DNA of 46,858 nucleotides, taken from positions 1 through 46,858 of the IMG/VR virus record IMGVR_UViG_3300042923_000221; one strand, 5' to 3'. This document shows, piece after piece, positions 9,049-18,838 of the stretch (positions are counted from its first letter, which is position 1; every line of letters starts with the position of its first letter). Origin of the DNA: a virus. The notes under the pieces are model-generated. The model was not told the origin of the DNA. It was given only the letters and a program-made list of their open reading frames with translations, and did no database searches. A program made the translations under genes and the position numbers.

Positions 9049-9609
9049 ATGTTAATTAGTGCGATCATTACAGAAGCGGACATTATCGTCCCGAATGAAG
9101 TTTCCGTCCAAGATAAAGTCATTGTTTTGACAGCGTTAAACCAAGACTTTTTTAATGTGGTTAAGATTCCGCGAATCGCTACTTTTATACCCATTAAAGA
9201 CCAGACAAATTACAGTTTACCTACCGATGTCAGACTTAAAAACATTGACCTTGTGATGTGTGGCGTAATCAAGTATAAAGAGCTTCTACCTAGCGCCACT
9301 AACCCTATGGAGAACACTTTCACTTTTGATGATTCCGTGTATACCCTTTCTTTACGTCCTGCACCGTACCAAGCAGGGCTACAAGCGCTTGTGAGATATA
9401 ATCGTATTGCGACTAGTATCTTTAGCTCAACTAACTTAAATGTATCGCCTGATTTCCCAGAGGAATACCATTATAGTTTGGTGCTTGGACTAGCTGCTTA
9501 CCTTGCTCAAACGCAGGATGATGCGATTAAAGCTTCAAACTATGAGAACCAATACAAAGCGATGTGGAACGTATCAGCACAAAACTACGCCAAGGAGGTA
9601 ACGCAATGA
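9049..9609 (+). CDS. second adaptor-like / tail tube A-like protein
   Basis: 186 aa with SD GGGGGCG. Layout mirrors the 4657 gene: N-terminal helix, a central strand with YSLPTDVRLKNID-type text, then an Asp-Phe-Pro-led helix (DFPEEYHYSLVLGLAAYL) and a C-terminal helix. This is the pattern of T7 gp11/P22 gp4-like adaptors. It directly precedes and overlaps (ATGA) the stabilisation protein. In many podoviruses the tail tube A and B genes are adjacent, so this may be the true gp11 analogue and 4657 the head completion protein. Confidence 0.65.
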   Translation: MLISAIITEADIIVPNEVSVQDKVIVLTALNQDFFNVVKIPRIATFIPIKDQTNYSLPTDVRLKNIDLVMCGVIKYKELLPSATNPMENTFTFDDSVYTLSLRPAPYQAGLQALVRYNRIATSIFSSTNLNVSPDFPEEYHYSLVLGLAAYLAQTQDDAIKASNYENQYKAMWNVSAQNYAKEVTQ

Positions 9610-10991
9610 TCCAATACCCGTTATCTCAGGCGCAGGACGTAGGTGGCAAGCTGTCACCCATCACCAACAGAGTATTCAAAGGCGTGAACACCTACGATTC
9701 CCTCATGATTGACGACACCTACTTCACAGACTCCCGCAACCTTTCCACCGAATCCTTCCCGGCTGTTTCCACAAGGCCGGGATATTCCGTATTAGGAACC
9801 TATGGAACTGCTGTATTGGGCATAGGCTTCTACAAGTCGGAACTTCATGCCGTGTTCAATGACGGAACGTGGAGACGTTACAATGGAAGCTGGACCACTC
9901 TCGCGTCTGGTCTATCCACGACAGAGAAATGGGCGTTCACGGTCTTTCAAGGCGCATTCAGTGAAATCAACCTAATCGGCGCTAACGGAGTGACCACAAA
10001 GCGGTACAACGGATCTACGGTGGCTGATTTAACTGGAGCGCCAGCAGGACTAAGATACGTCACCACGTACTCTAATCGGATATGGGGAGCGGTAGGCAAA
10101 GAACTTCACTCCTGCCAACTCGATAATGCGGAAGTCTGGAACGTGTTCACGGCTACGGACGACGTTCCCTTTATCAAGGACACCGAATCCATGCGCGGGG
10201 AAGACATTCAAATGCTTTCGGGGAGCTTGTCTAAACTAACTATAGGTATGCGTAACGCACTGTTTGAACTCTATGGTGACTTAACCTCTAACTTCTCTGT
10301 AAAGCTCGTTGTGGACGATGTGGGCGTGTTAAACAACGAATCCGTATGCACACAGCGTGGCATGATGCGAATCATTGACGAACAAGGGATATACGACTAC
10401 AGCGGCGGCACGATACCAGACAAAGAATTCTCCGATATTGTGGGCGGATACCTGGGAACGCTCAGCAACACCTGTGCCGGTGCAGATGTGGACAACCTCT
10501 ACTTTAAGACCACAACGAATACTACTTTAGTCTACGATTCACGTACCGGCGTGAATGCGTGGTCTGTATGGTCTGGATTCAACCCTACGGCCTTCGCTTC
10601 ACTGGACAATCAAATGTATGTCGGCGACTCTACGGGCCGTGTACTGAAGCTAGAGGGGCTGACAGACGGCGGCACAGCCATAGCGTGGTATGCCATAACC
10701 AAACCATTCACAAATCAATCCATTGCGCAAAAAATGCGGTGGTACAAAATGTTTGTCGTGGCTGAACTTGCTGAAGGCAGCACGTTTAAAGTCGAGTTGT
10801 CCAAATCAGTAAGCGGCAGCGATTGGGAAACGGTGCAAAACAGCACCGGTGGAGGATTAGGCGCAAGGAGAATCATCATTCCCGTATCCAAATACGCAAT
10901 TGAAAACTATATCCGGGTGCGTTTTAGTGGTACGGGATACATGAAAATGCACGAATACACCAGAGTACAACGGCAACTACCGCTTTATTAA
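9606..10991 (+). CDS. tail hub / DNA stabilisation protein (P22 gp10, T7 gp12-like)
   Basis: 461 aa from the ATG at 9606, which has AAGGAGG 9 bases upstream and overlaps the previous stop. The N-terminus carries a motif of the type 'FKGVNTYDS...RNLSTESFPAVSTRPG', characteristic of podoviral nozzle or stabilisation proteins. Repeated beta-propeller-like strands follow (WRRYNGSWTTLASG, YSNRIWGAVGKELHSC). It should form the hexameric nozzle that plugs packaged DNA and carries the spikes. High confidence in the class because gene order and the opening motif agree. Confidence 0.8.
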   Translation: MIQYPLSQAQDVGGKLSPITNRVFKGVNTYDSLMIDDTYFTDSRNLSTESFPAVSTRPGYSVLGTYGTAVLGIGFYKSELHAVFNDGTWRRYNGSWTTLASGLSTTEKWAFTVFQGAFSEINLIGANGVTTKRYNGSTVADLTGAPAGLRYVTTYSNRIWGAVGKELHSCQLDNAEVWNVFTATDDVPFIKDTESMRGEDIQMLSGSLSKLTIGMRNALFELYGDLTSNFSVKLVVDDVGVLNNESVCTQRGMMRIIDEQGIYDYSGGTIPDKEFSDIVGGYLGTLSNTCAGADVDNLYFKTTTNTTLVYDSRTGVNAWSVWSGFNPTAFASLDNQMYVGDSTGRVLKLEGLTDGGTAIAWYAITKPFTNQSIAQKMRWYKMFVVAELAEGSTFKVELSKSVSGSDWETVQNSTGGGLGARRIIIPVSKYAIENYIRVRFSGTGYMKMHEYTRVQRQLPLY

Positions 10992-11002
10992 GGAGGGTTA
11001 CA

Positions 11003-11629
11003 ATGGCAACATGGAAATCATCTGCTTTGTCCGCACCACCGCAGACAGAAGATGTGGCAGAACTACGGACCTATCTGAAGACTACGATCAATCAGTTTGC
11101 GATAATGATGAAAGAGCTTGATTACGTATTGAACGGTCAGATTGATTTTCGTAACGTTCGTGCTAAATCTATTGATGCTGAACGATTAACTGTAGATGAA
11201 CTGTCTGCAATCACCGCAAACATGGGTAAATTAACTTCCGGGGAGATTTATGGTGCATACATCGCAACAAGAGAGGCCGCATACCCTAGAGCGGAAATGA
11301 AGAATACTGACGACCTGTTTGGAACATACTTCGATGCCGACAACTATATTAAGTACAAGGCAGACTATGCCGGCGCTCCTGCTATCGAGTTTTACACAGC
11401 AGGAACATTAAGAGCCAGACTCAGCACACTACTAGGCGGACTGCAGGTCGATTCACCAAACGGGACAAATCTAGACGGGATCAATCGGTTTCAAGATTGG
11501 ACAAAGATACTTAACACCGCCACAAATCGAACGCTTCAAGACGAATTAGACGACATAAACGATTATTTTGCGTTGATTAATTCCAGCTTAATTTCGATTG
11601 ATGCCCGGTTAACGGCCGGCGGTCTGTAA
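11003..11629 (+). CDS. short-tail associated protein, unknown
   Basis: 208 aa with SD AAGGAGGG. After an N-terminal helix there is text of the form 'VRAKSIDAERLTVDELSAITANMGKLTSGEIYGAYI', a pattern common in the connector parts of phage tail fibre and host-specificity proteins (DUF1983-like). A beta-rich middle and a C-terminal helix follow. Probably a minor tail or needle-region protein. It is the last gene before the inserted secreted-protein gene. Confidence 0.6.
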   Translation: MATWKSSALSAPPQTEDVAELRTYLKTTINQFAIMMKELDYVLNGQIDFRNVRAKSIDAERLTVDELSAITANMGKLTSGEIYGAYIATREAAYPRAEMKNTDDLFGTYFDADNYIKYKADYAGAPAIEFYTAGTLRARLSTLLGGLQVDSPNGTNLDGINRFQDWTKILNTATNRTLQDELDDINDYFALINSSLISIDARLTAGGL

Positions 11630-11634
11630 AATAC

Positions 11635-11665
11635 TTTACATGTAATGAAAAATACTCCATATTAT
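11635..11665 (+). promoter_or_regulatory. candidate promoter of the secreted-protein moron
   Basis: TTTACA at 11635-11640 and TATTAT at 11660-11665, with 19 bases between (alternative -10 TATAGT at 11663). It sits in a 60-base A+T-rich gap unlike the tight neighbours. The spacing is long, so strength is uncertain. Confidence 0.45.
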
Positions 11666-11698
11666 AGTTAATATCAAACGTGTGGAGGAATGGTAAAA

Positions 11699-12208
11699 GT
11701 GAAAAAGTATGTGGTAGGATTCATTGCCGGTCTGGTGTTTGCGTTATCATCTTCGGTGTTTGCTGAAGATATAGGCGGTTTAATCGGTAAAAAGATCGAA
11801 GGAACGGCAAACGTCAATCTTGATGGAAAAGTGATTGGTTCGGCGGTCATCATAAACGGAACCAGTTATGCCCCGGTACGAGTGGTAAGTGAAGCTGCGG
11901 GTATGGATGTTGGTTATGAGAAAGGAGTCGTCAAATTGAAACTTCCTGAAATACCGAAACCCAAAGTAAAAACAGTTGAAGAACTATCTGCAGATCTTGC
12001 AGAATATCAAGCAAATGTACAGGCGACAAAAGAAGCTGTGGCGCGAATCCAGGATAACATTGCATCCGGTAAGTTTGAAGGAGACGAACTGGCCTACCTT
12101 CAAACCAGTTTAGACCGCGGGGAAAAACAGATTTCAAATGACGAACAAAGAATTGCTGATATACAAGCGAAATTAAACGAATTGCAAGCGACAACTGCCA
12201 ATAATTAG
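11699..12208 (+). CDS. secreted protein with copper-amine-oxidase-N-like domain (moron)
   Basis: 169 aa from the GTG at 11699. The SD GGAGG at 11684-11688 is 10 bases from this GTG but only 1 base from the ATG at 11690, so GTG is preferred. A signal peptide (residues 1-22, KK then a hydrophobic core, cut near FA-ED) is followed by a Cu_amine_oxidN1-type domain (about 38-82: DGKVIG, INGTSYAPVRVVSEAAGMDVGY) and a charged coiled coil. Such domains are frequent in secreted Paenibacillus proteins. With its own promoter and terminator inside the virion operon, it looks like a moron expressed from the phage in the host. A virion role cannot be excluded. Confidence 0.8.
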   Translation: MKKYVVGFIAGLVFALSSSVFAEDIGGLIGKKIEGTANVNLDGKVIGSAVIINGTSYAPVRVVSEAAGMDVGYEKGVVKLKLPEIPKPKVKTVEELSADLAEYQANVQATKEAVARIQDNIASGKFEGDELAYLQTSLDRGEKQISNDEQRIADIQAKLNELQATTANN

Positions 12209-12228
12209 ATTAAAATAGAAGTAGCCGA

Positions 12229-12256
12229 AAGAGTGCCAGCCTAGGCGCTCTTTTTT
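12229..12256 (+). terminator. intrinsic terminator of the moron
   Basis: AAGAGTGCC pairs with GGCGCTCTT (one G-T wobble) over a six-base loop, followed by a run of T. The ejection genes downstream need readthrough. Confidence 0.85.
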
Positions 12257-12276
12257 ATTTCAAAAGGAGGGTTATC

Positions 12277-13524
12277 ATGGCTTATGATCTATCCGCAATA
12301 CGTAAAGCCAAGCAGACGTATAAGACACCAAAAGCCGTAATGCCAGCGCCGCTACAGGCAGTCAAGGCGTTGTCAAGCACCGTCCCAAATAAGACAACCA
12401 CACTACCTGTAATGGCCGCACAGGCGATGGCAACAAATACGCCGGCCGTCCCCCGCACTGAACAAACACTGAACACCATTCAGAGCGCGGTGAACAAGCC
12501 TTTTCAGTTTAACGCTGACACGGACCAGGGTTATCAAGCGGCGCTCCGGGCAGCACAACAGAACCTACAGGTGAGCCAGAAGAACACCAACGCCCAACTT
12601 CGTGCAAGTGGACAAGGGAAGTCCTCTTATTCCGAGACGGTAGCAAACCAACTCGCCAATCAGTCTAACGAGAACATTGCAAATAACATCCTCCCTCAGT
12701 ATGTGCAGCAAGCTTACCAGCAGTACCAAGATGGCATTGCCAATCAATCGAACTTGTACGGATTGCAGTACCAGCAAGACGTAACCACACCGCAGAATGA
12801 AGCGCAGATTACCGGGAACTATGTACCTCCTGCTGCCAAAGCCGCTATTGACAACTTACTGCAGTTGAAACAGCAAGCGGAAACCCAAGGCATCACTGCC
12901 AATGACCGCGCCGCACTGAGCCAGCAAGCAGACGGAATCCGCGCACAGCTTCAGGCAATGGGGATTGATCCAACCAAATACGGCGCCAATGTGAGCGCAT
13001 CACAGGCAAGTGCGATTAATCCAGGTATCCGCACAATGGAAGGACAGTCTCAAGATTTCAACCAAGCAACACAGACACGTCAACTGGATACCGCAGATAA
13101 GCAATATGCAACAAACCTAGAGTATCAAAAGGCGCGTGATGCAATATCTGACAAGCAGTGGCAGTCCACTTTCGATCAAAACGTTACGCAGAACGGGCTA
13201 GACTACGCACTCAGAGCGTTGTCACAGCAGGATGATCAATCCTACCGCCAGGCACAACTAGCGCTTTCACAAGATGATAACGAAAGACAGTGGGCGGCGT
13301 TAGAAGGTAAATCAAGTACTGTTTCAAACACGTATGAAGATTTACAGTCAAACATTGAAAAAATAGCAGACCGTGACAGCAAAACAGGCACGCTTAAAAA
13401 CCCGGATGCTGTAAAACAGTATATTACTGATTCACCAATGTCCAGTTACGAGAAATACAGAGCTTGGGTTTCTAGCGGACTAGAATGGCCGAAGAATGTG
13501 GAGATACCAACGCCGGGGGAGTGA
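12277..13524 (+). CDS. ejection / internal virion protein (415 aa)
   Basis: SD AAAGGAGGG. The protein is exceptionally rich in Gln, Ala and Asn, with long helices and few aromatics, like T7 gp14/gp15 and P22 gp7/gp20 internal proteins that leave the capsid ahead of the DNA. It is followed by a lysozyme and a giant protein, the typical three-gene ejection set. There is no signal peptide. Exact counterpart uncertain. Confidence 0.65.
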   Translation: MAYDLSAIRKAKQTYKTPKAVMPAPLQAVKALSSTVPNKTTTLPVMAAQAMATNTPAVPRTEQTLNTIQSAVNKPFQFNADTDQGYQAALRAAQQNLQVSQKNTNAQLRASGQGKSSYSETVANQLANQSNENIANNILPQYVQQAYQQYQDGIANQSNLYGLQYQQDVTTPQNEAQITGNYVPPAAKAAIDNLLQLKQQAETQGITANDRAALSQQADGIRAQLQAMGIDPTKYGANVSASQASAINPGIRTMEGQSQDFNQATQTRQLDTADKQYATNLEYQKARDAISDKQWQSTFDQNVTQNGLDYALRALSQQDDQSYRQAQLALSQDDNERQWAALEGKSSTVSNTYEDLQSNIEKIADRDSKTGTLKNPDAVKQYITDSPMSSYEKYRAWVSSGLEWPKNVEIPTPGE

Positions 13525-13952
13525 GTCGCTCCGGCAGTAATTCGGCTGTCGGAGCCGTATCCGTGCCTGCTAAGTATCAATCGTTAATCAGCACCAACGA
13601 ATCTAAGTATGGACTTCCAAGTGGGTTGCTTGCTTCTGTGGCGAATGCGGAATCAAGTTTTAATCCAAACGCCAAGAATAAAAGCGGAGCTTCTGGGATG
13701 TTCCAGTTTATGCCTGCAACCGCTAAGGGATATGGCATAGACCCTTACAACGTAACCGAAGCAGCAGACGCAGCGGCTAAAATGTTAAATGGTCTGATTG
13801 CGAAGTATGACGGCGATGTTTCTAAAGCTCTGGCCGGCTACAATTGGGGCGGAGGTAACGTAGACAAGGCCGTTAGAAAGTACGGTTCAAACTGGCTTAA
13901 ATACGCGCCGACCGAAACCAAAAACTATATCAAGAAAATCCTAGGCAGTTAG
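13485..13952 (+). CDS. virion lytic transglycosylase (SLT domain)
   Basis: 155 aa from ATG 13485, or 143 aa from the in-frame GTG at 13521, whose GTGA overlaps the upstream stop. Neither has a strong SD, so expression may be coupled. The SLT/lysozyme-like fold is clear: ESKYGLPSGLLASVANAESSFNP with catalytic Glu56 (counted from ATG), then SGASGMFQFMP, the ALAGYNWGGGNV motif and a C-terminal helix. It probably sits in the virion and opens peptidoglycan during entry; it lies apart from the lysis amidase and holin. Confidence 0.85.
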   Translation: MAEECGDTNAGGVSRSGSNSAVGAVSVPAKYQSLISTNESKYGLPSGLLASVANAESSFNPNAKNKSGASGMFQFMPATAKGYGIDPYNVTEAADAAAKMLNGLIAKYDGDVSKALAGYNWGGGNVDKAVRKYGSNWLKYAPTETKNYIKKILGS

Positions 13953-13962
13953 GAGGTGCAAA

Positions 13963-16900
13963 ATGGCAAAGCAATCAGCAGATGATTTCTTTAAAAGTAT
14001 GAGTTCGTCCAGTTCTACAGCAACAGAAAGCGCGGATAAGTTTTTTGAGCGGACCAGTAAGGAACTATCTGGACAGATTGAAAAGAGAACCACCGTTAAC
14101 ACCAAGTTAGCGCAAAAAGAAAGCGTGCTTGAACCGAAGATCGAACCAAAAGCTCCGATGCAGGTAGACTTCAAAGCCGCACAGCCGAAACCGCAACAGT
14201 CTGTATTCCAAGACAAACTTCCCGCCGCTAACCTTATTCAAACCGGACAAGGCATACAGTCCACGCTCAAAGACAAGGTTCCTGCTGCGAACCTCGTACA
14301 ACAGACCGGACGCGGACCCGAGAACGCTTCACAGATTCCGGGGATCTCACAGTACGAAATCACCAAAAAGGAAATCCAAGACGACAACGCACCGGACGCC
14401 GTGAAAGCCTACGCTAACATCATGAACTACATCACACAGGGCAATCCCGCGGGGGTTGCAGTATCCCGGTCATTCGCTGGTAACTCTGGAGCAACCCGCA
14501 GAGACTCCACAGGGAACGCCGTAGTGGACAAGGTGACTGACGTTGTCAATGACTTTGTAACACCGTTTATTACGCCTACAGGTGCACCAGTGGGGCAAGG
14601 CATCATCGGTTCCACATATGACGCAACGGGCAGAGCGTTAAGCGGTAAGGCCGGACAGTCCATCTTAAACACTGCGGGTAAGATCATCCCCGGTTCTCCT
14701 AACGTGGTCAAGACTGCGGCTACAGAGGCGCTTGCTGGCGGTATGCAGGGCATTGGCTTTGGACTGCAACAAGGACAAGACAGCGGCAATGAAATCGCCC
14801 GTAACGCTCTCCTAGGCACCGCAGCAGGTGGTGTGCTAGGTGGGGTTGGTGCAGCAGTAGGTGAAGGACTCACATCCGCACTCAGCAAGATCCTTAAACG
14901 GACAGGACGCGCAGACGATGAAGTCGCCGCCACACTGGAAGAAGTATTCACACCACGCGCCGAAGTCGTGCCACAAAGCGAAATCAGAACGAACCTGCCT
15001 GAAACGAATCCTTTAGCGCTGCCGCAATCTCCTGAACTGTTGGCCTTACCTCCGGGACGTAACACAGCAACAACAGCGCGGATTGAGCAGCGTCCAAACG
15101 TGTACCGGCAGAAGTTCGAAGCGCTGATCGAAGAAGCGAAGAAACGTCCATTCAGCCCGGGCCGTGAAGACATCGAACTTGAGAACCTTTGGTCTCAAAT
15201 GGCTGATCGTACAGACCCAAGCCTAAACGAGTTGATTGATCTTGCTTACCCAAAACGTGCCAACGCTCCACAAAAGGGTATGGTGGGGGCAGCCCGAGCC
15301 AACCAAGAAATGCGCGAAGTTGCTGGCGTTGGGAATCCAGTGAAGAGTTCAGCTCCGCAAGTGATGGCGGATGCTGCTGCACCTACGCAAGTCTTAGGAC
15401 GCAGAGGAACAACCGGAACAGCATCAGAGGGAACCATTCGTACCAACGCACTCACACGCGAGCAAGAGATCATGAACAAGGTCAATGCTCGCGAACCCTT
15501 AACACAAGCTGACATCGAGTTTGCACAGAGTGCGGATTTTGACCAAAGCAAACTGTTCCCGGAATCCACGCCTGAGAAGTCAACCTACGTCAAGCCGGCA
15601 AGAACCGAAGTAGCACCGATCAAGCCTAAGACAGAGGTTAAACCGAAGATCAAAGCAAAGATTGAAGCTAAACCTGTACAGGCAGAGACTTCCGCTATAG
15701 TCGTTCCAGCGAAGAGAGAAATAACAACAACTGTTAAGAAGAAAGCCACGCCTGGAATTCGTGCTAACTTTAAAACCATGTCGGATAGCAACGCAATTTC
15801 TCCAACACTTAAAGGAAAGCTGGCACAACTGGACCAGCGGTATACCACTCTGAGAAACGCCGATGTGGTTGCTAAATCAAACGCAGAATTGAAGGATATC
15901 GCAAAAGTGGAGTCTGATTTCCTCAAGTCTGGATCAACCGGAGCACAGCACATCTCTAACGGGTACAGAGCCATGCAGGAGCTTGATAAAGCGGGTGAAC
16001 ATGCTCGCGCCTTGGCTATTGCTGACAAGCTGGCTAAAGACCTCACAGAAGCCGGGCAGACGGTGCAAGCAGCATCTTTAATCAGTCGGTTGTCGCCTGA
16101 AGGCCAACTGTTAAACCTCATTCGTACCGCTGAGAAGAACGGTAAAGTGGTTGACATTGCGGACAGCGTGAAGTTCAAACGACTTGCAGAAACCGTACAA
16201 GAAACGGCCGGAGCAGGAAAACAGGAAAACGCCATTGCCGACATTCTGAATCGTCTGGAACAAGGCGGAGCAGATGCAGCAGATATCAAAGCATTGGGCG
16301 ATTACCTTAAAACTGCTGAAGGAAAGATCAAAGCCAAGCCTGTCAAGGATAGACTGCCAAAAGAATTAAACGATGTGAAGAAGCGGGATAAGGTTGTTTC
16401 CTTTCTCGAAGCTCAGGAAGCCGCAGCACAGGCGCGCATCAACAAACGCCGGGGCCGCTTAAACTCCCTGCCAGTAGATGAGTGGATCGACTATTCCATT
16501 CTGATTGCAGCAAAGGTAGGTAAAGGCATCATCAAAGCTGAAACCTACGCTGAAGACCTTGTAAAGCTGTTCGGTGAAGACATCCGGCCTATTGCTCGCC
16601 AAGTGTTCGAAAAGGCTCAGGAGCTGGTGGGCAGTGTCACAAAAGGTTCAATTGAAGGTGACTTCATCAAAGCAGACAACGCCTTTAAACGCATCACTGG
16701 AAAGGCTTCTATGAACCAGCAAGAGCGCATCGTAGAGAAATATGTAGCGGCGAATCCGCAAGTATCGCCAAAGGATATTGAATCCCTACGCAAGCTCTCA
16801 AAAAGCCTAACGGACCTGCAAGGACTGGAGCGCACTCAGGCAGACATGGCAATGCAGAAGATCCTAAACAGCTACGAAAAGTCTTCCATCATGGACAAGA

Positions 16901-18696
16901 TCAATGCTATCCGATATATTGCGATGCTGTTTAACTCCGGGACTCAAGCTATTAATGCTATTTCTGGACCCGCCATGGCGACTACAGCAAGAGTGGCGGA
17001 CATGTTTGGCGTGATGATCGATTCTTCCTTGTCCACCATCATGAAGACACCAAGAACAACCACTTTGTACGGTGCGAACCCGCTGAAGTTCACTGCGGAG
17101 TACTTCAAAGCGCTGAAGACAGGAGCTAAAGCAGGGTGGGAAGGCGTGAACCCCGCGGGGATTCAAGGTTCTAATGAGATTCGCGGACTCACCTACAAAG
17201 GAAAGTACAACCCTCTGAGTTACCTGGAGCGCTCTTTAGGGGCTGTGGCAAAAGGCGCCGACTATGCAACGTATTCCGCCATCTACAAGGGTGAAATGGA
17301 GAAGCAAGGCTTCCTGGATGCACTGGAAAACGGCATCAAACGCAGCGACAAAGACGGAATCAAACAGCATATCCGTAAGTTTGTCAACGATCCACCCGAA
17401 GCAGCGCTCGAACAGGCTGACCGGATTGCGAAGAACTCCACTTTCCAGCGTAACGACACATTAGGCGGGGAAACAGCAAATTGGTTAAACAGCGGCACAG
17501 GCAAGGTACAGAAGGTGGTTAGTCCGGTTGTGCGTACGGTCTTCCCGTTCGTTCGTACACCGATCAATATCGCTTCTACGGCGGTTACCATGACTCCCGG
17601 TGGGATTATCAAGGGACTCATTCAACTTTCTTCTAAATCCAATGCCACGCAGCGTGAAGCGATTCGCACTCTCTCGCTTGGACTTACCGGAACAGGGTTA
17701 TCCGCAGTCGGCTTCTACTTGAATCAACTTGGCATCATCACAGGATCGAATGACAGCGGAGACAAGAACGTTGACAACATCCGTGATCAGGTGGGCAAAG
17801 GGAAGTATCGGTTCAACACATCAGCCCTACAACGTTATGTTGGCGCTCTGCTAGATGGCAAAGGCGCAGACGCAGCAGCGAAAGAAGCCAAATATCAAGA
17901 AGGTGACAAGCAGTTCGACTATAACAAGCTCCAGCCTTTAGCATTCCCTTTAGCCATCGGTGCAGAAGCAAGCACACTGAAAGGCAAGGGAGCCGAACAA
18001 CAGGCTCTAGGGACCGTCACAGGAGCCGCAGGTTCATTGTTCGGCATGTCCACACTAAGAGGTGTGCAAGATGTGTTCCAACCTTCATACGGAGGCACAC
18101 AGGGAGACAAAGCTACCGGAGTCGTAACCAGACTAGGCGAATCCTTCCTGAAGTCCTTCAGCCCTTCCATGCTGGCACAGGAGGCACGTAGACAAGACCC
18201 TGTGATGCGTAAGACGGCGTACAATGACGGGATTGTTGCGGACGTTACCTCTTACTTCAAATCCCGTACACCGGGGCTATCACAGTCTCTGCCAGCCAAC
18301 AAAACAACACTTGGACAGGACAAACTAAATGCACCGGGAATCACTGGTCAGTATCTTAACCCGTACAAGTCCGAAGTGGCTCGTTATACTCAGGCTGGAC
18401 AGTTCATTGTGGATCTGATGGAACGCACCGGAGATACGTCTATAGCTCCGACACAACCCGCGAAGAAGGTCAGAGGGAAGAATGAGAATGACGAATCGGT
18501 TACCATTGCTATCCCACCAAAGAGATACGAGAAACTGCAAGAGGACATTGGTAACGAAATCATCAATCGTGTGATGGAGATTGAGGGCGGAACGGATGCA
18601 GAGTTAATCGAGCAACTAGAGGAAATATACAGCGAAGTACGAAAGGAATATATGAACGAAGTCAAAGAAGAGTTAGGACTGATCGTAAATGATTAA
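13963..18696 (+). CDS. giant ejection / internal core protein (1577 aa)
   Basis: SD AGGAGGTGC. By far the largest gene. Residues 1-400 are disordered and charged, with a Gly/Ala-rich hydrophobic patch around 250-310 (AGGMQGIGFGLQ, GTAAGGVLGGVGAAVGEG) that could insert in a membrane. Residues about 580-1000 are helical. Further hydrophobic Gly-rich patches lie around 1200-1270. Size, position after the transglycosylase and membrane-prone patches match T7 gp16-like core proteins that build the DNA channel through the cell envelope. It is not a tape measure by context, because no tail tube genes exist. Confidence 0.7.
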   Translation: MAKQSADDFFKSMSSSSSTATESADKFFERTSKELSGQIEKRTTVNTKLAQKESVLEPKIEPKAPMQVDFKAAQPKPQQSVFQDKLPAANLIQTGQGIQSTLKDKVPAANLVQQTGRGPENASQIPGISQYEITKKEIQDDNAPDAVKAYANIMNYITQGNPAGVAVSRSFAGNSGATRRDSTGNAVVDKVTDVVNDFVTPFITPTGAPVGQGIIGSTYDATGRALSGKAGQSILNTAGKIIPGSPNVVKTAATEALAGGMQGIGFGLQQGQDSGNEIARNALLGTAAGGVLGGVGAAVGEGLTSALSKILKRTGRADDEVAATLEEVFTPRAEVVPQSEIRTNLPETNPLALPQSPELLALPPGRNTATTARIEQRPNVYRQKFEALIEEAKKRPFSPGREDIELENLWSQMADRTDPSLNELIDLAYPKRANAPQKGMVGAARANQEMREVAGVGNPVKSSAPQVMADAAAPTQVLGRRGTTGTASEGTIRTNALTREQEIMNKVNAREPLTQADIEFAQSADFDQSKLFPESTPEKSTYVKPARTEVAPIKPKTEVKPKIKAKIEAKPVQAETSAIVVPAKREITTTVKKKATPGIRANFKTMSDSNAISPTLKGKLAQLDQRYTTLRNADVVAKSNAELKDIAKVESDFLKSGSTGAQHISNGYRAMQELDKAGEHARALAIADKLAKDLTEAGQTVQAASLISRLSPEGQLLNLIRTAEKNGKVVDIADSVKFKRLAETVQETAGAGKQENAIADILNRLEQGGADAADIKALGDYLKTAEGKIKAKPVKDRLPKELNDVKKRDKVVSFLEAQEAAAQARINKRRGRLNSLPVDEWIDYSILIAAKVGKGIIKAETYAEDLVKLFGEDIRPIARQVFEKAQELVGSVTKGSIEGDFIKADNAFKRITGKASMNQQERIVEKYVAANPQVSPKDIESLRKLSKSLTDLQGLERTQADMAMQKILNSYEKSSIMDKINAIRYIAMLFNSGTQAINAISGPAMATTARVADMFGVMIDSSLSTIMKTPRTTTLYGANPLKFTAEYFKALKTGAKAGWEGVNPAGIQGSNEIRGLTYKGKYNPLSYLERSLGAVAKGADYATYSAIYKGEMEKQGFLDALENGIKRSDKDGIKQHIRKFVNDPPEAALEQADRIAKNSTFQRNDTLGGETANWLNSGTGKVQKVVSPVVRTVFPFVRTPINIASTAVTMTPGGIIKGLIQLSSKSNATQREAIRTLSLGLTGTGLSAVGFYLNQLGIITGSNDSGDKNVDNIRDQVGKGKYRFNTSALQRYVGALLDGKGADAAAKEAKYQEGDKQFDYNKLQPLAFPLAIGAEASTLKGKGAEQQALGTVTGAAGSLFGMSTLRGVQDVFQPSYGGTQGDKATGVVTRLGESFLKSFSPSMLAQEARRQDPVMRKTAYNDGIVADVTSYFKSRTPGLSQSLPANKTTLGQDKLNAPGITGQYLNPYKSEVARYTQAGQFIVDLMERTGDTSIAPTQPAKKVRGKNENDESVTIAIPPKRYEKLQEDIGNEIINRVMEIEGGTDAELIEQLEEIYSEVRKEYMNEVKEELGLIVND

Positions 18697-18838
18697 ATTT
18701 GACGAAAGCGAACACCTGCACAGCGACCTTTCTGATCTGACCTTGCAGTTTATCGCTGACATGTACGGCCCGGAAGTCCGGGACAGGCTGTTATACAAGG
18801 TGGTGGAACATGTGGAGCCTAATCGAACTAGCCTATGA
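18689..18838 (+). CDS. 49-residue protein linking ejection and lysis genes
   Basis: ATG lies inside the end of the 1577-aa gene, and the stop lies 29 bases inside the next gene. The acidic opening MIKFDESEHLHSDL is followed by a helix. It overlaps both neighbours, which suggests translational coupling. Function unknown. Confidence 0.55.
   Translation: MIKFDESEHLHSDLSDLTLQFIADMYGPEVRDRLLYKVVEHVEPNRTSL

Noticed and set aside
14427-15173. 248-codon frame on the minus strand inside the giant ejection gene
   Set aside because: Ser/Pro/Arg-rich shadow of the well-supported rightward gene; no SD and no leftward unit nearby.
15585-16289. 234-codon minus-strand frame
   Set aside because: Shadow of the same gene, with shadow-like composition.
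13963-18696. Tape measure protein
   Set aside because: Long and helical, but there are no tail tube or tail-chaperone genes and it follows the virion lysozyme, which fits an ejection protein.
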